This document shows positions 16,756 to 25,078 of a stretch of DNA of 25,095 bases, piece by piece. The stretch is from CAZMFZ01 sp964565665. GTDB lineage: Bacteria > Bacteroidota > Bacteroidia > Cytophagales > UBA9547. The stretch spans positions 1 through 25,095 of the forward strand of contig CAZMFZ010000046.1 in assembly GCA_964565665.1 (NCBI GenBank). Reading direction: 5' to 3'. The notes under the pieces are model-generated. The model was not told the origin of the DNA and searched no databases. It saw only the letters and a list, made by a program, of their open reading frames with translations. A program made the translations under genes and the position numbers. Each line of letters starts with the position of its first letter. The stretch's first letter is position 1.

Positions 16756-17604
16756 TTAAGCGTTTAGTTCTGTATATTTTTTGAAATTGTCTAGAATGGC
16801 TTGCCACCCGCCTTTTTGCAGTTCTATTGAGTTTTCTGTTTCGGCTTCGAAAGTCTCCACAATTTTTTTTTTGCCTCCTTCCATCGAGAAATAGATTTTA
16901 GCAATTCTTGCATCTCCCATCGTGTAGCTAATATATTCATTTGGCTTCACCTCATTATAAATACCCCAAAAATCAAAGCCAAAACTTCCGTCTTTTGCTT
17001 CCATTCTATAAGTAAATTTGCAGCCTAATCTCAAATCATTTTCTGCGCTTGGTGTGTGCCAATCGTCAGAGGCATTGTTCCATTTGGTAATGTGTGCTGG
17101 CGAAGTAAAGCTTTGCCACACTTTTTCCGCTGGTGCATTTACCATAGTTTCAATAGTAATCAAAATAGGCTTTTCAGAAAGCTCTTTTACCAATTCGATT
17201 GCTTTTGGGAATGTTTTTGTGAAATATTCTTGAAATTCATGGTCGATATCTACAGAGATTTTAAGAAACGTAATTTCATTTTCTTCCTTCAAAAGATAGG
17301 TTTCCATTGCACCTGCCCAAGCGCTAGTTTCTGGAGTTACAATTTGTTCTTCAAAGTTTTTTATCTCACCCAGATGTTTAAAAGCCATATATTCATAGTT
17401 TCTTTTTTGGGCAATGGTGCTAAACATGCCACCACCATCAGATGCTAGAAAATGAACCTTGCTTCCCTCGTTCCAGTCTGAAACCGCGTAAGAGCCTTCA
17501 TGAAATGCACTAGTCCATTGGCGGTAGGTAACATCATCCCACAATACCTGCCATACTTTTTTTGCCGAAGCTTTAATTTCGATATCAAATTCTAGTTTGT
17601 TCAT
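16756..17604 (-). CDS. Double SRPBCC (AHSA1/START-like) domain protein
   Basis: A 282-residue cytoplasmic protein made of two consecutive SRPBCC domains, each about 140 residues. The first starts EFDIEIKASAKKVWQVLWDD and ends near residue 145; the second starts ITIETMVNAPAEKVWQSFTS and contains HITKWNNASDDWHTPSAEND and FDFWGIYNEVKP, the typical AHSA1 (activator of Hsp90 ATPase homologue) pattern, ending GGWQAILDNFKKY. The fold makes a deep hydrophobic ligand pocket. Usual family members have one domain, so this is a fusion or an old internal duplication; the halves are clearly diverged. It is the first gene of the minus-strand cluster and faces the GlxA-like remnant across a 216-bp divergent region, the usual layout of a regulator and its target. 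Confidence 0.9.
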   Translation of the reverse strand: MNKLEFDIEIKASAKKVWQVLWDDVTYRQWTSAFHEGSYAVSDWNEGSKVHFLASDGGGMFSTIAQKRNYEYMAFKHLGEIKNFEEQIVTPETSAWAGAMETYLLKEENEITFLKISVDIDHEFQEYFTKTFPKAIELVKELSEKPILITIETMVNAPAEKVWQSFTSPAHITKWNNASDDWHTPSAENDLRLGCKFTYRMEAKDGSFGFDFWGIYNEVKPNEYISYTMGDARIAKIYFSMEGGKKKIVETFEAETENSIELQKGGWQAILDNFKKYTELNA

Positions 17605-17712
17605 TTTGAAGTTTTAGGTGTTAAATAAAAGATTAAGTCTGCTTTTATTGATACAAAATTGAGATATTTTATCTAAATCGAAGCTGTGTATAAATGACAA
17701 TTAAAAGGTGTT

Positions 17713-17739
17713 TTGCGACAAGAAATACTTATATCTTTG
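17713..17739 (+). promoter_or_regulatory. Candidate Bacteroidota promoter for the GlxA-like remnant
   Basis: TATCTTTG at 17732-17739 matches the -7 form TAnnTTTG exactly, and TTG at 17713-17715 lies 16 bases before it, a slightly short -33 spacing. It points toward the broken regulator gene that begins about 80 bp downstream. Motif match only. Confidence 0.4.
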
Positions 17740-17820
17740 AATGATTTCAGATCTTTAATGAGAAAATATTGGCACTAACTTCTACCAAATGATACACAAA
17801 ACCTTAACTCCATTTATCTA

Positions 17821-18241
17821 TTGAAAACTGTAAGCATTTTAGTGCCCGAATCATCGGTAATGCAAGCCATAGCCGACCCTCAATATCTTTTTTCTGTGGT
17901 GAATATGTTTTTAGTTGCATCGGGAAGAAAACCCTTGTTTCATGTGCAATTGGTGGGTGCAACAAAAGAAGTAAGGCTGAATGGCGGTATTTTTTCAGTT
18001 CATACTGATATTCAATTAGATGAAGCAAGCCACCAATAATACGGTGTTGGAATATATACAACGAATTAAAATCGAGGCCGCAAAACATAGCTTTGAAACC
18101 AGCCGAAAAAATATAAATGAAGTGATGTCAGATGTAGGCTACACGGATACAAAAGCCTTTCGAACAGTTTTCAAAAAAATAACCAGCCTTACACCCATTG
18201 AATACCGCAACAAATACAACAAGCAAGCCGTGGTAGAATAG
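17821..18241 (+). pseudogene. GlxA-type AraC-family regulator remnant with internal deletion
   Basis: Two fragments of one regulator remain. Residues from TTG 17821 give the beginning of a DJ-1/PfpI-like sensor domain (KTVSILVPESSVMQAIADPQ, then ATKEVRLNGGIFSVHTDIQL) and stop at 18039. From 18020, in the next frame, comes the end of an AraC DNA-binding domain: NTVLEYIQRIKIEAAKHSFE, INEVMSDVGYTDTKAFRTVF, LTPIEYRNKYN. GlxA-type regulators are about 320 residues, so roughly 180 residues (rest of the sensor domain and first helix-turn-helix) are missing. The junction falls in GAAGCAA at about 18022-18028: GAAGCA belongs to the left frame and AAGCAA to the right one, which fits a deletion between short repeats that also changed the frame. 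The start is TTG, perhaps a further decay of ATG. The protein cannot work as a regulator. The divergent SRPBCC cluster was probably its target. Confidence 0.85.
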
Positions 18242-18261
18242 CAGCATTTAATTATCAAAAC

Positions 18262-18289
18262 TTGAAAAGGGAAAATTTTTGTACCTTTC
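18262..18289 (+). promoter_or_regulatory. Candidate Bacteroidota promoter for the 18337-20897 operon
   Basis: TTG at 18262-18264, a 17-base spacer and TACCTTTC at 18282-18289 (one mismatch to TAnnTTTG, at the last base). Transcription would start near 18296, giving a leader of about 40 bases before ATG 18337. This argues against reading the TTG at 18262 as a start codon. Confidence 0.45.
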
Positions 18290-18336
18290 GTGTCCGTTAT
18301 TATTCAAATATTCATTATCAGCACACATTATATATT

Positions 18337-19050
18337 ATGACTCTTGCCAGAATCAAAGCCTTTTTTTTGTCAATCGCACTTCTTACAATCGCTTTTCAAA
18401 TCAATGCACAGAAAGTAGTAGTAATCGAAACTGAGGAAAAGGCAGATGAAATGAAACGCAAAGGGCTTTCTATAATGTTGGAACTTGATGAAGAAGTCGT
18501 GAGAAAGGAATGGCAGAAAAAAATGCGTGAATTGGGCGGTATGAAAACCCGCTCAGGAGCAATATTGGTAGATCAAGCCAATATGCCTGCCATTTCTATT
18601 TCGCCTGTGAAGCTCATTTCTACCGTTAATATCAATGTGAAGGGCACAAAAGTGTGGTATGCTATTGATTTGGGCGATGCTTACGTTACCTCAGCTGGCG
18701 ACCAAGCTAAGTATAACGAAGCCTCAAAATTTCTGCACGATTTTGGCGTAGCTTTATACATTCAAGATATTAATGAACAAATTAAAGAAGCTGAAAAAGT
18801 GCTTTCCAATGCAGTAAAAGAGCAAGAAAGAATGATGGTAAAGGGAGAGAATATTAAAAATAGCATTACAAAAAACAGAGCCGAAAAACTTAAATGGCAG
18901 CAAAAATTTGCTGAAAACGACTCTATCTACAAAATAATAAAGATTGATAGTTTGCAAAATTTGCAAAACCAAAAAGCAACTTCAGAAAATGTAGATAAAA
19001 TGAAGCGTGCCGTAGATATTGTAAAGAATAAAATCACCAAAGTAGAATGA
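18337..19050 (+). CDS. Exported coiled-coil protein, function unknown
   Basis: A 237-residue protein. A longer frame begins with TTG at 18262, but ATG 18337 sits directly before a clean signal peptide (MTLARIKAFFLS..., ending INAQ at residue 25) and downstream of a promoter-like motif, so it is preferred. The mature part begins KVVVIETEEKADEMKRKG and has a mixed alpha/beta middle (about 85-140, including VKGTKVWYAIDLGDAY). Residues about 145-237 are highly charged and helical, probably a coiled coil (NEQIKEAEKVLSNAVKEQ and onward). No known domain was recognised. The stop overlaps the start of the TPR gene by four bases (ATGA), so the two are translationally coupled and likely act together in the periplasm. 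Confidence 0.82.
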   Translation: MTLARIKAFFLSIALLTIAFQINAQKVVVIETEEKADEMKRKGLSIMLELDEEVVRKEWQKKMRELGGMKTRSGAILVDQANMPAISISPVKLISTVNINVKGTKVWYAIDLGDAYVTSAGDQAKYNEASKFLHDFGVALYIQDINEQIKEAEKVLSNAVKEQERMMVKGENIKNSITKNRAEKLKWQQKFAENDSIYKIIKIDSLQNLQNQKATSENVDKMKRAVDIVKNKITKVE

Positions 19051-20897
19051 GGAAGGTTACAAAGTTATTGGGTAATAGTTATTTTTTGAAAATCTCTTTT
19101 TTACTGATTCTTGTAGTTGCTAGCAATTTTTTGTTTGCACAGAAAGGTGGTTTGCCATTGGCAGAAGAGTATTATAGAGCAGGCGAATACGCCAAAGCCA
19201 AAACCATTTATATAAATTTCACCTACGATATTGAGAATGCAAAGAAAGTTTATGTGCCTTATATCGATTGTCTGGTTAAACTTGGTGAATTTGACGCAGC
19301 AGAAAAATTTTATAAAAAACTAATCAAATGGGAGTCGCAAAACGTGAGTTTCAAAATTGATTTCGCAGATTTTTTATCTAAGCAAAATAAAAGTAGCGAA
19401 GCCAAAAAACAGTTTGATAAATTATTGACATTCACCAAAGAATATCCTGAGCAAACGAGCATCACAGCTGTGTATTTGATGAAGCTAGGCTATGTAACCC
19501 AAGCCAAAGCTGTGTATTTGCAAGGCAGAAGGCTCACAAGAAATGAAGCTGAATACAGCCTTGAGATGGCCGAAATCTATAAAGCTGAGAAAAACACAGA
19601 TGAAATGCTGCGTGAATTAATTCATGTATTGCTACTGAATCAAAATGATAAAGAGTTTCTAAAATCAAAATTTCAAGATTTTATCACCACAGAAGATGAG
19701 TTTAATAAATTTGAACAAGAGGTATTTGTACGCATACAAGAAGATCCTTCGCAATACCTTTACAACGATTTGCTGATATGGATTTATTCGCAGCAAAAGC
19801 AATTTCATAAGGCTTTCATTCAAGCAAAGGCCTATGATAAATTGCTCAGAATGCAAGGCGATAAATTAATGGAAGTTGGCAGATTCGCGTTTGAAAACAA
19901 AGATTATGAATCGGCTGCCGAAATATTTGAATATGTGTCGAAGGAATATAAAAATTCACCCAATTATGTGGCAGCTAGGAAACTAAAAATTCAATCGAAA
20001 GAAGAACTGGTAAAATCAAATTTCCCTATTGATGTCAGTAAAATTCGCTCCCTAATTGCTGATTATCAATCGCTTATTAATGAACAAGGCCGAACCCGTG
20101 AAACCTTCGATGCCATCAGAAATATGGCTTTGCTATATGGGTTTTATGTAGATTCGAAAGACACGGCAGCTATATTTTTAGAAAGTATTATCAAAAGTCA
20201 TTGGGTAGATGCACAATTTTCAGCTCGGTGTAAGCTTGACTTGGGCGATATTTATGTATTGAAAAATGAGCCATGGGAAGCCACCTTGGTGTATTCGCAA
20301 GTAGAGAAAGCCCAAAAAGACCAACCCTTAGGCAATCAAGCCAAGCTCAAAAATGCGAAGTTGGCTTATTTTACAGGTCAATTCGATTATGCTAAAGACA
20401 ATTTGGATGTGCTGAAATTAGCCACCCATCGGGAGATAGCCAACGATGCCATGGATTTGAGCCTATTTATACAAGACAACACCGCGCTCGATGACGACAG
20501 CACTCATGCTGCTTTACAAGCGTATGCCAATGTGGAATTGATGATTTTTCAGAATAAATTCAACCTAGCTTTGGCAAGTCTCGATACGATTTTAATAAAA
20601 TACAAAGGCAGCAGTTTAGACGATGAAGTATATTATCTACAAGCAAAAATTTACAAAAAGCTAGGAAAATATGAAGCTGCGATTCAAAAGCTTGAAAGCC
20701 TTGGAAATGCCTTTAAATCAGATATTTATGGCGATGACGCGGCTTACATGATGGCCAATATTTATGAAGTTAATTTGATGAATAATGAGAAAGCCATGGA
20801 GCTCTACAATAAGTTTCTCATTGATTTTCCTGCCAGCATTTATGCCGTGGAAGCACGCAAGCGATATCGAGTTTTGCGTGGTGATAATTTGAATTAG
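19047..20897 (+). CDS. Exported tetratricopeptide-repeat protein
   Basis: A 616-residue protein with a signal peptide at residues 1-32 (hydrophobic core SFLLILVVASNFLF, ending AQ). The rest is almost wholly helical with TPR-like units: AEEYYRAGEYAKAKTIYINF, VKLGEFDAAEKFYKKLIKW, NKDYESAAEIFEYVSKEYKN, FNLALASLDTILIKYKGSS, YLQAKIYKKLGKYEAAIQKL and AMELYNKFLIDFPASIYAVE near the end. TPR solenoids are protein-binding scaffolds, so this is likely a periplasmic or outer-membrane-associated partner-binding protein. The last units, with the DFPASIYAVEARKRYR ending, resemble the YbgF/BamD-like TPR group, but this is only a resemblance. It is coupled to the preceding coiled-coil protein by an ATGA overlap. 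The convergent kinase gene ends only 8 bp away. Confidence 0.87.
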   Translation: MRKVTKLLGNSYFLKISFLLILVVASNFLFAQKGGLPLAEEYYRAGEYAKAKTIYINFTYDIENAKKVYVPYIDCLVKLGEFDAAEKFYKKLIKWESQNVSFKIDFADFLSKQNKSSEAKKQFDKLLTFTKEYPEQTSITAVYLMKLGYVTQAKAVYLQGRRLTRNEAEYSLEMAEIYKAEKNTDEMLRELIHVLLLNQNDKEFLKSKFQDFITTEDEFNKFEQEVFVRIQEDPSQYLYNDLLIWIYSQQKQFHKAFIQAKAYDKLLRMQGDKLMEVGRFAFENKDYESAAEIFEYVSKEYKNSPNYVAARKLKIQSKEELVKSNFPIDVSKIRSLIADYQSLINEQGRTRETFDAIRNMALLYGFYVDSKDTAAIFLESIIKSHWVDAQFSARCKLDLGDIYVLKNEPWEATLVYSQVEKAQKDQPLGNQAKLKNAKLAYFTGQFDYAKDNLDVLKLATHREIANDAMDLSLFIQDNTALDDDSTHAALQAYANVELMIFQNKFNLALASLDTILIKYKGSSLDDEVYYLQAKIYKKLGKYEAAIQKLESLGNAFKSDIYGDDAAYMMANIYEVNLMNNEKAMELYNKFLIDFPASIYAVEARKRYRVLRGDNLN

Positions 20898-20905
20898 AAA
20901 GCATT

Positions 20906-22795
20906 TTATACAGATTCCGCTTCTTCAAATTTTACGGAGAATCGAGTGCCTTCTCCCAACACAGAATAATAAGAAATTTGGCCATACATCAACTCTGTAT
21001 ATTTTTTCACGATTGATAAGCCCAAGCCTGTAGATGGTTCGCCACCCGTAGGCCTTGCACTCAATTTTTGAAACTTCTTGAATATCAACAGTTTATCTTC
21101 GTTCGAGAGTCCTGGGCCTTCATCCTTGATTGAAATCACCACCCAGCCAGCTTCATTTTTTACTGAGACAATTATTGATTTATCACGTGGCGAAAATTTT
21201 ATAGCATTTGAAAGCAGATTTTCAATAATTTCAGTGTAGAGCAGCATATCTGCATTGATAAAGCATATTGATTCAAATGGTAAAAAGTGGGCTGTAATAT
21301 TCTTGTTTTGCAATTGCCTTTCAAACGAATCTATAATGTGCTGTGTGGTTTCGGTTACATTTATACGCTCTAAAAATATATTTACTCGCTCATTTTCAAT
21401 GGCATCAATATCCAATACGTTTGAAATCATTTTGCTCAATCGCTTTGAGGCATTCATTATTAGGGTCAAATGTTTTGCTTTTTCTTCTTCCGTAAAATCA
21501 TTTCCCTTCAGCAATAATAGCTGTGCAATGCCTTCTACATGGCTAATTGGGCTTCTTAAATCATGAGCCAATATTTTTATCAAATTATTTTTTTCTTCAT
21601 TGAGAGAATTTAATCTTTTATTTCTATTTTCAAGTTGAATATTCTGCTGTTCAATATTCTGCGATTGAATTTCTATTTTCAATTTTTGATTTTTCAGTTT
21701 TTTATGATCTATCATCAACCTCCGATACAGAATAAATATAATGATAAATGATAAAAAAATGGCAGAAATGAATATGATCATATAATGAAGCATCTCCGAT
21801 TCCTTTTTTATTTCGGCTTCTTTACCAATCAAGCTTTGGTACTGAATTTGTTTTTCTTTGGTCAACAAGGCTATTTCATCGGAAGTGGCAGTGTATATAG
21901 CCATACTTTCAATAAAATGATACACTTCCAAATCGAGAAATTTTGAAATAATTTTCTCTAATTGAATTTTGAATCTTTCGCTTTCAAAATAAGCTTTCAT
22001 TATCGCTGCCCAATCAGAATTTTCAGGCATGATAAAAGCATATCCGTTTCTTTTAACTGGAAATAAATTTTGCCTTTCCACATTTATTGCAGGATTTTTT
22101 TTAAGATAAGTCAAGTAAATAGGCAAATCTATAAACCCAAAAGAGCTATCGGTTTTTGCTACTTGTTGCAGAATATTTTCAGCACTTGAAATGTATTTTA
22201 TTTTAAAACTAAAACCTCTATCATCCCTCATCTTCAAAATATCGGTTTCGTATGTAGTCTGCTTTATGGTGATAGCGGTGAGTTTTGTAAAAAGACTGTC
22301 AAATTCTTGGATGTTTTTTACAATCGGCAATTTTTTATTGGAAATTAACACCGAAATATCTGAAATGTAGGGAGGTGTGAAATCTACTAAATTATCGCGT
22401 TCAGGAGTAATAGAAAGTGCAGAAGCTCCAAAAATTCCATTTTGTTTTTTTCTTCGAATGGTATCAATAACGTTGCTGAAGCTTTTCGCTTCTATCCAGT
22501 TTATTGTGAGGTCGATAGCGTAGTTTTCTAAGAGAAAAGTTTTAAAACCTTCCATCAATTCGTATTCCACACCACTTATTTTACCATTGAATTGCCGGTA
22601 CACAAAAGGCCTCGATTCAAACCAATACACTTCAATCGTGCCTTTTCTGAATTGTTTTACTTCAGCCCAATTTTGAGAAGAATTGCCTTGTGCTATTGAA
22701 AACTGATTACCCGCCCCTAAAAATGGCAGCAGCAGTAAGAAAAAACGCATTAATTTATGATACAGTGTGATGAAATCCATTAGTTTGATACGCAA
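20906..22795 (-). CDS. Membrane sensor histidine kinase with periplasmic solute-binding-type sensor domain
   Basis: A 629-residue two-component sensor. Residues about 16-36 are a signal peptide; residues about 50-295 form a family-3 solute-binding (bac_3) domain with the usual FGASALSITPERDNLVDFTPPY at 122-143. A membrane helix follows at about 338-358, then a coiled coil (about 360-405), HisKA with phospho-acceptor His411 in ILAHDLRSP, and HATPase_c with N box Asn530 (ENLLSN), G1 box DEGPG at 558-562, F box and G2 box STGLGLSIVKKY from 588. All catalytic boxes are intact. The domain order suggests binding of an amino-acid-like or other small ligand in the periplasm and control of a partner regulator by phosphorylation. 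No response regulator gene is in view, so this kinase is an orphan here. The start could also be Met6 (22780) or Met16 (22750), the last directly before the signal peptide core. It is divergent from the GH3 gene. Confidence 0.9.
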   Translation of the reverse strand: MRIKLMDFITLYHKLMRFFLLLLPFLGAGNQFSIAQGNSSQNWAEVKQFRKGTIEVYWFESRPFVYRQFNGKISGVEYELMEGFKTFLLENYAIDLTINWIEAKSFSNVIDTIRRKKQNGIFGASALSITPERDNLVDFTPPYISDISVLISNKKLPIVKNIQEFDSLFTKLTAITIKQTTYETDILKMRDDRGFSFKIKYISSAENILQQVAKTDSSFGFIDLPIYLTYLKKNPAINVERQNLFPVKRNGYAFIMPENSDWAAIMKAYFESERFKIQLEKIISKFLDLEVYHFIESMAIYTATSDEIALLTKEKQIQYQSLIGKEAEIKKESEMLHYMIIFISAIFLSFIIIFILYRRLMIDHKKLKNQKLKIEIQSQNIEQQNIQLENRNKRLNSLNEEKNNLIKILAHDLRSPISHVEGIAQLLLLKGNDFTEEEKAKHLTLIMNASKRLSKMISNVLDIDAIENERVNIFLERINVTETTQHIIDSFERQLQNKNITAHFLPFESICFINADMLLYTEIIENLLSNAIKFSPRDKSIIVSVKNEAGWVVISIKDEGPGLSNEDKLLIFKKFQKLSARPTGGEPSTGLGLSIVKKYTELMYGQISYYSVLGEGTRFSVKFEEAESV

Positions 22796-22934
22796 TCTAA
22801 AAAGGAAAAAATTAATAGCCGTGTTTAAGCTTAGAATTTAACTGCATTTTCCATCATTTTCTCGAAAATTGAGCTATAAGTGTGCACCGTAAAATAGCAG
22901 TTCTATTTTTCGCCATTCCATTCAATCATTTTTA

Positions 22935-22942
22935 TAATTTTG
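22935..22942 (+). promoter_or_regulatory. Candidate -7 element upstream of the GH3-family gene
   Basis: TAATTTTG at 22935-22942 fits TAnnTTTG exactly and points to the GH3 gene starting about 75 bp downstream. A clear -33 TTG at the usual distance is missing (only TTTC at 22908-22911), so support is partial. Confidence 0.3.
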
Positions 22943-23017
22943 ACACCACTTGTATTTTTTGTCACAAGAATCTATATTCAACAAAACTACCTTACATAAA
23001 AAGCCAACAGCCACACA

Positions 23018-24523
23018 ATGGGTTTACGTTCAATTCTCATCAAGCCAATTGCCCAGTTTATCACGAAAAGAAATCAATCTTGGATTTCAAATCCTATTTT
23101 GGCTCAAGAAAAAGCATTCAAATATTTGGTGAAAAACGGTAAAAAAACAGTGTATGGCAAAGCCAATGGCTTTTCTACTATCAACAGTTACGAAGACTAT
23201 AAAAAATCTGTGCCAATAGTAGATTACGAAGATATTAAGGCCTATATCGAACGAATAAAGGAAGGTGAGAAAAATGTTTTATGGCCGGGGTTGCCACTCT
23301 ATTTTGCTAAAACTTCAGGTACTACTTCAGGTACAAAATATATTCCAATCACTAAAGAATCTATCCCATCTCACATCAATTCGGCTCGCGATTCCCTTTT
23401 CAGCTATGTGGTTGAAACTGGCAATGTAGCTTTTTTTGATAAAAAATTAATATTTCTCTCTGGCAGCCCAGAAATTGAAAAAGTAAATGGCATTTATATT
23501 GGTCGTTTATCTGGAATATCAAATCACCATGTTCCTAATTGGCTCAAAACCAGCCAAATGCCTAGCTACCAAACCAATTGTATGGACGATTGGGAAGCCA
23601 AAGTTGCTAAGATTGTGGAAGAGACTTTGCCCGAAAATATGGGTTTAATTTCGGGTATTCCACCTTGGGTGCAAATGTATTTCGATAAAATACAAGCTAA
23701 AACGGGCAAAAAAATCAAAGATGTATTTCCTAATTTTTCGGTATTTGTGTATGGTGGTGTAAATTTTGAGCCTTATAAAGCCAAACTATTTGAAAGTATA
23801 GGCAAAGAAGTAGATAGTATTGAAACCTACCCAGCATCCGAAGGGTTTATCGCCTATCAAAATTCACAAAATGATAAAGGGCTTTTGCTTTTGGTGAATA
23901 ATGGAATATTTTTCGAGTTTGTTCCTGCCGATGAATTTTTCAGTGAAAATCGCAGTAGGTTGAAACTCGATCAAGTGGAGCTGGGTGTAAATTATGCCCT
24001 AATTATCAATTCTAATGCTGGATTGTGGGGCTATTCCATTGGCGATACTGTAAAGTTTGTATCGCTTAATCCTTTTAAAATAGTGGTTTCAGGCCGCATT
24101 AAGCACTTTATTTCTGCCTTTGGCGAGCATGTGATAGGCGAAGAAGTGGAAAAAGCCATGAAATATGCCTGTGAAAACCAGCCTGAATTGGAAATAACAG
24201 AATTTACTGTAGCTCCGCAAGTAGTTGATCCTCAACATGGTTTGCCATTTCATGAGTGGTTTATTGAGTTTGGTATTGCACCAAGAAACGTTGAAAAACT
24301 ACAAGCTGATTTGGATAAAAAACTATGCGAACTTAATAGTTATTATCGCGATTTAATAACAGGTAATATTCTTCAAAAGCTTAAAATAACGATCATAAAG
24401 CCTCAAGGATTTATCGAATACATGAAATCGCAAGGCAAACTGGGGGGGCAAAACAAAGTACCAAGGCTAAGCAACGACAGGAAATTAGCAGATGGATTAA
24501 GAATATTCATATCACAAAAGTGA
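23018..24523 (+). CDS. GH3-family adenylating enzyme (auxin-responsive GH3-like)
   Basis: A 501-residue cytoplasmic protein of the GH3 branch of the adenylate-forming (ANL) enzymes. ATP-binding motif I is FAKTSGTTSGTKYIPIT at 96-112; motif II is YPASEGF, and motif III is GYSIGDTVKF, followed by the FKIVVSGRIKHFISAFGEHV hinge and the smaller C-terminal domain. Plant GH3 enzymes conjugate amino acids to jasmonate, auxin or benzoates through an acyl-adenylate. Bacterial members, common in Bacteroidota, have no settled substrate. Length is shorter than the plant enzymes (about 580-610) but usual for bacteria. The start follows a promoter-like motif and the motif set is complete, so activity is plausible. 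It is divergent from the histidine kinase and followed after 30 bp by a SatD-family gene. Confidence 0.93.
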   Translation: MGLRSILIKPIAQFITKRNQSWISNPILAQEKAFKYLVKNGKKTVYGKANGFSTINSYEDYKKSVPIVDYEDIKAYIERIKEGEKNVLWPGLPLYFAKTSGTTSGTKYIPITKESIPSHINSARDSLFSYVVETGNVAFFDKKLIFLSGSPEIEKVNGIYIGRLSGISNHHVPNWLKTSQMPSYQTNCMDDWEAKVAKIVEETLPENMGLISGIPPWVQMYFDKIQAKTGKKIKDVFPNFSVFVYGGVNFEPYKAKLFESIGKEVDSIETYPASEGFIAYQNSQNDKGLLLLVNNGIFFEFVPADEFFSENRSRLKLDQVELGVNYALIINSNAGLWGYSIGDTVKFVSLNPFKIVVSGRIKHFISAFGEHVIGEEVEKAMKYACENQPELEITEFTVAPQVVDPQHGLPFHEWFIEFGIAPRNVEKLQADLDKKLCELNSYYRDLITGNILQKLKITIIKPQGFIEYMKSQGKLGGQNKVPRLSNDRKLADGLRIFISQK

Positions 24524-24552
24524 AATAGAATATTTTATTTCATTTTTTGTGA
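24512..24552 (+). repeat. Imperfect inverted repeat spanning the end of the GH3 gene and the start of the SatD gene
   Basis: TCACAAAAGTGAAAT at 24512-24526 and ATTTCATTTTTTGTGA at 24537-24552 pair almost fully around a 10-base loop. The left arm contains the GH3 stop codon; the right arm ends one base before ATG 24554. It has no G+C-rich stem and no separate T-run, so it is more likely a structure affecting translation start of the next gene or a weak attenuator than a strong terminator. Its role is inferred. Confidence 0.5.
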
Positions 24553-24553
24553 A

Positions 24554-25078
24554 ATGAAGTACTATATTGCATTAAAAGTGAAATTGGATATGCAGTATTG
24601 TTATATTTTAATGGCTGATATTATTGATAGTAGCCATAAAGTGTCTACTTCGCTGATGAATGATTTCGTCATGCTGATTGATAAGTCGAATAAAAAATAT
24701 AGCAAGCAATTGCTTTCACCGCTTACGATTACTTTGGGCGATGAATTTCAGGGAATTGTAAAGTCATTGAAAGGTGCTATAAATATAATTATTGATTTAG
24801 AAAAGGAGCAAATTCACCTAAAGTCGAATTTTAAGCTTCGGTATGTGTTGCAATACGGAACTGTCGATACTGAAATCAACTCAAAAATTGCCTATCAAAT
24901 GTTGGGCGAGGGCCTAAAAGACACCAGAAATAATCTGATTGGTTTAAAAAAAACCAATAATCGGTTTTTGTTTGCCTTAAAAAAGAAGAAAAATGAAATT
25001 GTACTAAATAACAGCTTTGTTGTTTGTCAAAATTTGATTGACAAATGGCACGATGAAGATAATCGATCGTGCCAGTAA
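24554..25078 (+). CDS. SatD-family protein
   Basis: A 174-residue cytoplasmic protein. The N-terminal YILMADIIDSSHKVS, then LTITLGDEFQGIVKSLKGAI and LRYVLQYGTVDTEIN, and AYQMLGEGLKDTRNNL match the SatD family pattern (D-I-I-x-S, then GDEFQG, then R-x-GL-G-G-L-type blocks), which is named after a gene in the Streptococcus mutans sat operon and has an unknown activity. The Met at 24590 (MQYCYILMADII) matches usual starts better than 24554, whose first twelve residues are extra; neither has a clear ribosome-binding site. The DNA is A+T-rich and the gene lies 30 bp after the GH3 gene with a hairpin between them. In many genomes satD is followed by a small membrane protein; here the window ends first. 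Confidence 0.82.
   Translation: MKYYIALKVKLDMQYCYILMADIIDSSHKVSTSLMNDFVMLIDKSNKKYSKQLLSPLTITLGDEFQGIVKSLKGAINIIIDLEKEQIHLKSNFKLRYVLQYGTVDTEINSKIAYQMLGEGLKDTRNNLIGLKKTNNRFLFALKKKKNEIVLNNSFVVCQNLIDKWHDEDNRSCQ

Noticed and set aside
16733..16807. Extension of the second VOC gene by 25 residues
   Set aside because: The extra residues overlap the SRPBCC gene, are basic and unlike the family; ATG 16732 gives a standard start.
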